Part shown: positions 59,344 to 64,000 of the stretch, one piece after another
Position numbering within the stretch: position 1 is the first letter of the stretch
Layout of the letters: each line of letters opens with the position of its first letter
NCBI GenBank assembly: GCA_029953675.1
Contig: JAMWBK010000009.1
Location: forward strand, 1,426,001-1,490,000
DNA: 64,000 bases
Direction: 5' to 3'
DNA from: Rhodosorus marinus
Taxonomy: Eukaryota > Rhodophyta > Stylonematophyceae > Stylonematales > Stylonemataceae
Notes under the pieces: model-generated
Told to the model about the DNA's origin: nothing
The model's database searches: none
The model's input: the letters and a program-made list of their open reading frames with translations, nothing else
Made by a program: the position numbers and the translations under genes

Positions 59344-61272
59344 ATGAGGATTGTAACCTGGAATGTGAACTCTGTGCGTCCGTTTCGAGAGAGATTTAAG
59401 AGTGTTCTGGACGGCTTTGATGCGGATATTGTTTGTCTGCAGGAGACGAAACTGAATAGGAATGGATTGGAGGAAGAGTTCGCAGTTCCAGAGGGATATG
59501 ATGCCTTCTACGCGTTCTCTGAGTCGGTCTCCGGATACTCAGGGGTAGCCACGTTCGCGTCCAGAACGAGGTCAACGTTTGCTGTTCCGTTGACGGGCGA
59601 GGCGGGACTCTTAGGCTCTCTGGGGGCAGAGATGACTTTCCATGAAGTAATAAATCCCACTTATGATCAATAAGATCGCATCGGCGATCACCAGCTCAGC
59701 AAAAACGCGACTTGCTCTCTTGTTTCTGCGCAGGGCGACGGGTTCACTGAAGAAGAACTAGGAACAATGGATATGGAAGGACGAGTGATGGTGACTGACC
59801 ACGGGCCTTTTGTTCTTATCAACGTTTATGTTCCATCCACTGGATCACTGGAAAGGTTCGACTTCAAGTTGCGTTTCTGCCTAGCCCTTCAACGGAGAAT
59901 TGAGGCGATTCGCGCGGCTGGGTAAGTTGAAACTTTCAAGAAGCGGGCTCACGTGATTTCAGACTTTCCAGTCTAACTGAAGACAAAGCATTCGTCTGCT
60001 ATAGTCGCACAGTTGTCCTGGTCGGTGATCTCAATATTTCGTACCTGAAAATTGACCATTGCGCACCAGAGAAGGAGGTCAGAAACGTAACCGGCTGGTA
60101 TACCCACCCCGCAAGACACTGGTTGAGAAGCATGCTTCGCCTTGGGGGAGGTCACCTAGAAGACGCGTTTCGAGTACTCTATCCGACTGAACCACAAGCT
60201 TTTACTTGCTGGAGCCAGAAGACATCCGCGAGGGAGACCAACTACGGGGTGCGGATTGATCATATCCTAATAGATGAGCACCTGGTAGAAGCGCTGGCGG
60301 ACAGCGCTATATTGTCTGTACGCTACAAACTGGATCATTCCATGGTGTTAAAGCCTATTGACGCGGTCTGATGGTCTTCTGACAGAGAATCTAATTTCAT
60401 GGTTTGCAGGAAGTTACTGGAAGCGATCATTGCCCAGTGAGAGTAGACCTCCGGGAAGTCGCATGGTCTGATAGGCCGAAGGAGTGTAGGCCCTCACCTC
60501 CAGGATGCGCAAAGTATCTTCCGGAGCTTGGCAGGAGGAGGCAGCTGAGCCTCGCAGAATTTGTCGTACCTGGAAAGAAAGAAATAGGGCAAAAACGGCC
60601 GAAACCGGCTTCAGGTATGAGCTTGAAAACGGCAGAAAAATAGTTTGTTCTTTTCTGAGAGCTCGTTGCGGGCCTTACGTTGATGTGGTGATGTACCGTT
60701 TCTGCAGAAGAAATGAACAAGACCCTTCGGCAAGCCAAACTGGTGAAACTCTTTCCGACCTGTGAGGGTGACTCACGCTCTAGGCGCACGGTAGAGAATG
60801 TTCGAGTGAAACCGCGGCGCTTGGAGACACGAGGCGAGAACGGGGTTGGGTCGGGCAACAAGACCAGCGCACGAACTGAGAACGCGAACGCATGGAAGAA
60901 ACTACTAACAGGTATACGAGCAGGTTACTTACCGGGGGGAGTGGAACGGACAGATTTCCCGGTTCCGTTCTAACAGCTCGTTTTTCGATGATGCTACCAG
61001 GTCCACGACCACCACCGGTCTGTAAGAAGCACGGGGAGAAGACGGTCCTTCGTGAGGTGAAGAAGGAAGGGGCGAACAAAGGCAGGCGTTTTTTTGTCTG
61101 CAATAGACCCGAGGGCTTGCCTAACAATCCAAAGTAAGGAATGCTCAAAGTATCATAGTTCAGGAGAGACAATGGTTCGTATCGTGACCACGCAGGCCTT
61201 CGATTGCTGACTTCAACATGATCTGCACTTTTCACGCACAGGTCGAGATGCAACTACTTCGAATGGTACTAA
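59344..61272 (+). CDS. APEX2: AP endonuclease 2 (APE2) with GRF zinc finger
   Basis: Seven exons (59344-59646, 59734-59921, 60005-60317, 60410-60614, 60708-60911, 61001-61133, 61242-61272), all in phase, give about 458 residues. The Exo/endo/phosphatase fold starts at the first residues: MRIVTWNVNS (Asn), CLQETKL (metal-binding Glu), VLVGDLNIS (Asp/Asn) and GSDHCPV (catalytic His), with RIDHILI before it. After the nuclease comes a disordered linker with QLSLAEFV, which resembles a PCNA-binding PIP box (QxxLxxFF) but with Val in the last position. The C-terminal Zf-GRF domain reads PVCKKHGEKTVLREV, GRRFFVCNRPEG and RCNYFEWY, ending in a 31-bp last exon. APE2 processes 3' ends and abasic sites and signals single-strand breaks. 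The 3' end of this gene is part of a tandem duplication. Confidence 0.95.
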
Positions 61273-62446
61273 GCCATAGGCTACTGGCATATTCCCTTAT
61301 TGTAATTTAATGTTCTTAGCTCTTCAAAGAGTAACGCTCTTTAGTGGCCACGAACGTCTTGCCTCTTTTGTCTTTTGAGGTCAATTAAGAAGTATCTGAT
61401 GGAAGCTTGAATGGCCCCTATCTACGTAAGGTACAAGTCCATTGACTTTCTTGAGAAGTGCTTGGTTGTCCCTTCAGTGTTGGACGGAGTTCCACTTTCG
61501 GCGAAGGGAACTCCAACGACCAGTACTCCACGGGCGAGGCGAATTGCTCATGCTCTTCCGAAAGAATCAAACGGCTGGACATATCTGCTACCTCATGACT
61601 CTGCTTGATTCTACAATCCTCAAAGATGCAAGCCTTTCCGCTGGTCACTCCCTTGATTTTATTTAATAGTGAGCCGTCAATGGAGCAATTTGCCCGAACA
61701 ACCGTCTGCTATCCGAATTAATCTCCATGCTACCATCCAAAGCAGTTAAATTCTGTTTGAACATCTAGGAACCGTTAGCAATCTCAAAAGCCTTTACAGC
61801 TCCTGCGAAACCAATATTTCCATAATCAGCAGCAACCATGGCGTTCTGTCACATCGAAACTAAGCCCCGAATAAAGGAGCTTCAAGGTTCCTCATCCAGG
61901 AGCATCCTGATCCCACAGACATCTGCTTCTGTCCCCAGAACATTCATCTTACAAAAGCAAGCGAAGGAGCGGTGGAGGGGAAGCAGCTGGCTGGCCCTCC
62001 TACAAAAAAAACCAAAAAATCGAGTCCTCCTCAGTTTCTTCAGTTCCTTCCTTCCCTCTTTCTTTCGGCCTCTACTATCGCGCGATGAAGACCCATTGAT
62101 CATCCGAGGTAGTGAAAAAACAGCGTTAAGTCGGGTAAGTTTTGTCAGTAAAACCATTGTAAAGAATTTTCAAATTTTTAGACAAGTACGTGTGTTTGTT
62201 TTTGAGCTCCAGACTCCGAAAAGCTAGGCCTTCGGAACCCAGGCTTCTACCGAGTGTGGGTATTTTACACGCAGGGCGAGACGCAAGTACTACGAATGAC
62301 ATGGGGGATAGATTACGTGCAGGATGTCTCACTGTAGTTTAATATTCTTAGCTCTTCAAGGAATGCGTTCCTTCGAGGCCAGAAGCTTGTGACCTCCTCT
62401 GACTAGGATTAATTAAGAGTATCTCTCATGCAAGCTTGAACAGCAC
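61230..62446. repeat. Tandem duplication including the APE2 last exon
   Basis: Sequence starting near 62265 (CACGCAGGGCGAGACGCAAGTACTACGAATGAC) resembles the last intron end and last exon of APE2 at 61233-61270. Both are followed by TAATTTAATGTTCTTAGCTCTTCAA-type flank and then by the 3' end of an FG-GAP gene. So the unit [APE2 3' end + FG-GAP gene] occurs twice. Between the copies, about 61930-62260 has no counterpart within the window. Confidence 0.75.
61395..61925 (-). pseudogene. Truncated, decayed copy of the FG-GAP repeat gene
   Basis: The + strand here matches pieces of the neighbouring FG-GAP gene in the same order. 61415-61465 matches its 3' end (62450-62500), 61470-61530 matches 63330-63390, 61555-61650 matches 63570-63690, and 61650-61925 matches 63690-63980. 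Two internal deletions of roughly 850 bp and 150 bp, several small indels and in-frame stops break the frame. The 3' flank (61272-61395) also matches that of the intact copy. It lies in the same orientation as the intact gene. Expression as a protein is unlikely. Confidence 0.85.
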
Positions 62447-64000
62447 CTATCCGACGTATCGTACAGCTCCGTTGACTTTCTTCAGGAGGACTTTGTTGTT
62501 GCTTCTCATTCTGATAGTCAAGTGCAGATCGTATACGGTACCCCTTCTAAGTCCGCCGCCGTTGACAAAAACTTGGTCAAAACCTTCCTCCTTGGTGGCT
62601 GGTTTCTGCCGAACGAGTACCGGGTTAGTGGTTGTCCCTCTCTTGTAGATAGTCAGCCTAATGGCAACCCTTCCTGGAATATTTGTGCTGTACTTGTACT
62701 TCACAATATTGGACAGCGTCCTCAGACGAGGGAGAAAGACTACTGTAGTCTTTGGCCTCCAAATCTTGAACAGTTGAAGTGCGCCATCATTCAAACCAGT
62801 GTCATTCGTGTTTCCCTCGTTGCTGTCGATGTCGGCTCTCGGCGCTCCGACCACAAGCCAGTTTTTATTCGCAGCCATCGTGACACCCAAGTTGTCACCA
62901 GCGTGCGGGAACTGCATCCTTTCCTTCTGAGACTCGATCCACCTGCCCTGAGCATTCTCGCGGAAAATGTATACCGCACCGGCTTCAGCCGCTGTGCCGA
63001 AGGAATGCTTGTAGGCAGTGATTGCAAGGAAATCCGGTCCGATGACGTTCTTGTACCCGAATCTGTCCTGGGCAGCTCCATCAACCGATCCCAGTCTCTG
63101 GAAGAACTGCCATTTCTGGTTCATATACCGGTAAATGTATGTCGCACCCTGGTTCACATCATTGGGTCCTGGGCCCCTGTCAGCACCAACAAGGAGCAAT
63201 TGGCCGTTTGGAGAGATCGCATTCGATGTTCCAAAGTTGTCGTTGGTGAAGCTCTCCGGTCGCGTGAGCCTAGCCTCTCGGACGTACTTGTCCGTTGCAA
63301 CGTTCTTTCTGTAGATATAAACTGCACCAGTGTTGGTGGGAGTTCCACTCTCGGCGAAAGGAGCTCCAACGACCAGTACTCCAGCGGCATAGCGGAGATC
63401 GTCTCCAAACTGATCGTACTCGTTCTGACCACGCATGATCTGTTTACGCACCCAATTTCCACCTGATCCGCCATAGATATATACTGCTCCGTTTTTGCGG
63501 CTTGCACTCTCCTCAGTTAGACCCTGTTCAGCACAAACCATAGCCTCGTCCTCCCCAAGCGTCACTGCATATCCAAAAGCATCATTCTGCTGGACATCTA
63601 TGCCAACCCATGACTTGACTTGAGTCCACCTCCCATCGGTATATTTCTCAAAGAGGTAAGCCTTTCCTCGTTTCACCCCCTTAATTTTCTTGAATGCAGC
63701 ACCAACAATGATGCGGTTTCCGCGGATGTCAGCCTGCCATCCGAAATTATCTCCAGGCCTACCATCCGGAGCACTAAGCTTCTGTTTCAACATCCAGGCA
63801 CCGTTGACAATCTCATAAACCCTCACCGCTCCAACAAAATTATTGTCCCCATAGTAGGCGGCGACCATGGAGTTCTGCCATATCGACACATATGCTCCGA
63901 AAAAAGAGGTTTCAGGTACCTCCTCAAACAGCCTAAGGACCCCTCTCCGGCGAACATCAGTTAAGCCCACGGATAGGCCGATGAAGAGCACGAAGCTCAA
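62447..64000 (-). CDS. FG-GAP repeat protein, start outside the window
   Basis: A 517-codon open frame without introns runs from the right edge to the stop at 62447; no ATG is present near 64000, so the start lies beyond the window. The visible N-terminus (SFVLFIGLSVGLTDVRRRG) could be the end of a signal peptide. At least six FG-GAP-type repeats of about 55 residues follow, each with a DxFG(W/Y/D) block and a (V/I)GA block (GDNFGWQADIRGNRIIVGAA, NDAFGYAVTLGEDE, YDQFGDDLRY...VVGAPFAE, NDNFGTSNAIS, QDRFGYKNVIG, GDNLGVTMAANKNWLVVGAP). The repeats would form a beta-propeller. The C-terminal 100 residues are a separate basic beta-rich region. Likely secreted or on the surface. A decayed copy lies downstream. 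Confidence 0.8.
   Translation of the reverse strand: MSFVLFIGLSVGLTDVRRRGVLRLFEEVPETSFFGAYVSIWQNSMVAAYYGDNNFVGAVRVYEIVNGAWMLKQKLSAPDGRPGDNFGWQADIRGNRIIVGAAFKKIKGVKRGKAYLFEKYTDGRWTQVKSWVGIDVQQNDAFGYAVTLGEDEAMVCAEQGLTEESASRKNGAVYIYGGSGGNWVRKQIMRGQNEYDQFGDDLRYAAGVLVVGAPFAESGTPTNTGAVYIYRKNVATDKYVREARLTRPESFTNDNFGTSNAISPNGQLLLVGADRGPGPNDVNQGATYIYRYMNQKWQFFQRLGSVDGAAQDRFGYKNVIGPDFLAITAYKHSFGTAAEAGAVYIFRENAQGRWIESQKERMQFPHAGDNLGVTMAANKNWLVVGAPRADIDSNEGNTNDTGLNDGALQLFKIWRPKTTVVFLPRLRTLSNIVKYKYSTNIPGRVAIRLTIYKRGTTTNPVLVRQKPATKEEGFDQVFVNGGGLRRGTVYDLHLTIRMRSNNKVLLKKVNGAVRYVG

Noticed and set aside
62522-63466. Plus-strand ORF of 314 codons
   Set aside because: It is antisense to the FG-GAP repeat gene, whose repeats are clear on the minus strand. 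It is Cys- and Val-rich without domain features.
1-64000. CRISPR arrays, tRNA or rRNA genes, bacterial operons
   Set aside because: No regularly spaced short repeats, no cloverleaf-like segment with the expected T-loop, and no rRNA-like sequence was seen. The spliced genes show nuclear eukaryotic DNA.

Overview
The window is nuclear DNA of a eukaryote. Protein-coding genes are broken by short GT-AG introns (mostly about 50-120 bp) and lie on both strands about 2-4 kb apart, with no operons, rRNA or tRNA that I could find. The gene set points to a photosynthetic eukaryote: a plastid-type long ribosome hibernation factor, a bacterial-type pantothenate synthetase, an SnRK2-like kinase, a plant-type small zinc-finger protein and an FtsX/MacB-type permease. 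A red alga would fit, but no plastid marker here fixes the lineage, so this is inference.

Layout: a TBC Rab-GAP (+, 1386-2492); an ESCRT-III VPS20/CHMP6 homologue (+, 4339-5737); a long FANCD2 homologue (-, 5898-10704); pantothenate synthetase (-, 12131-13290); plastid-type hibernation factor (+, 14481-15637); a TBC1D23 homologue (+, 17043-20593); an unknown ORF (+, 23400-23843); mitochondrial processing peptidase alpha (-, 24802-27244); an unknown spliced gene (-, 28081-28501 and upstream); an FtsX-type permease (+, 30247-33946) convergent with splicing factor SLU7 (-, 34029-35926); a one-TM unknown protein (+, 37449-37835); a RhoGAP-like protein (+, 39177-40346); Tousled-like kinase (+, 41643-43775); a possible spliced gene (-, 46584-47321); a CTR copper transporter (+, 48259-48947) convergent with an adenylate kinase (-, 48984-50191); a 77-aa zinc-finger protein (+, 51610-51937); an AFG2-like tandem AAA ATPase (-, 52110-54812); an SnRK2-like kinase (-, 55492-57034); AP endonuclease 2 (+, 59344-61272); then a decayed copy and an intact but window-truncated copy of an FG-GAP repeat gene (-).

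Functional themes are housekeeping: membrane traffic (two TBC proteins, VPS20), DNA repair and chromatin (FANCD2, APE2, TLK), RNA and ribosomes (SLU7, AFG2, hibernation factor) and mitochondria (MPP alpha). The genes are neighbours, not a pathway cluster. Most genes are preceded on their coding strand by a strongly G/T-rich stretch with G homopolymers, which appears on the + strand as C/A-rich sequence for minus-strand genes. This asymmetry is the most consistent non-coding signal in the window.

The most unusual observations are: a tandem duplication that left an FG-GAP pseudogene and a relic of the last APE2 exon; a VPS20 tail with four near-identical ELL(K/R)P motifs spread over three exons; a TBC1D23 homologue that keeps both catalytic fingers; and a RhoGAP-like protein without its arginine finger. 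I did not find a clearly new multi-gene system.
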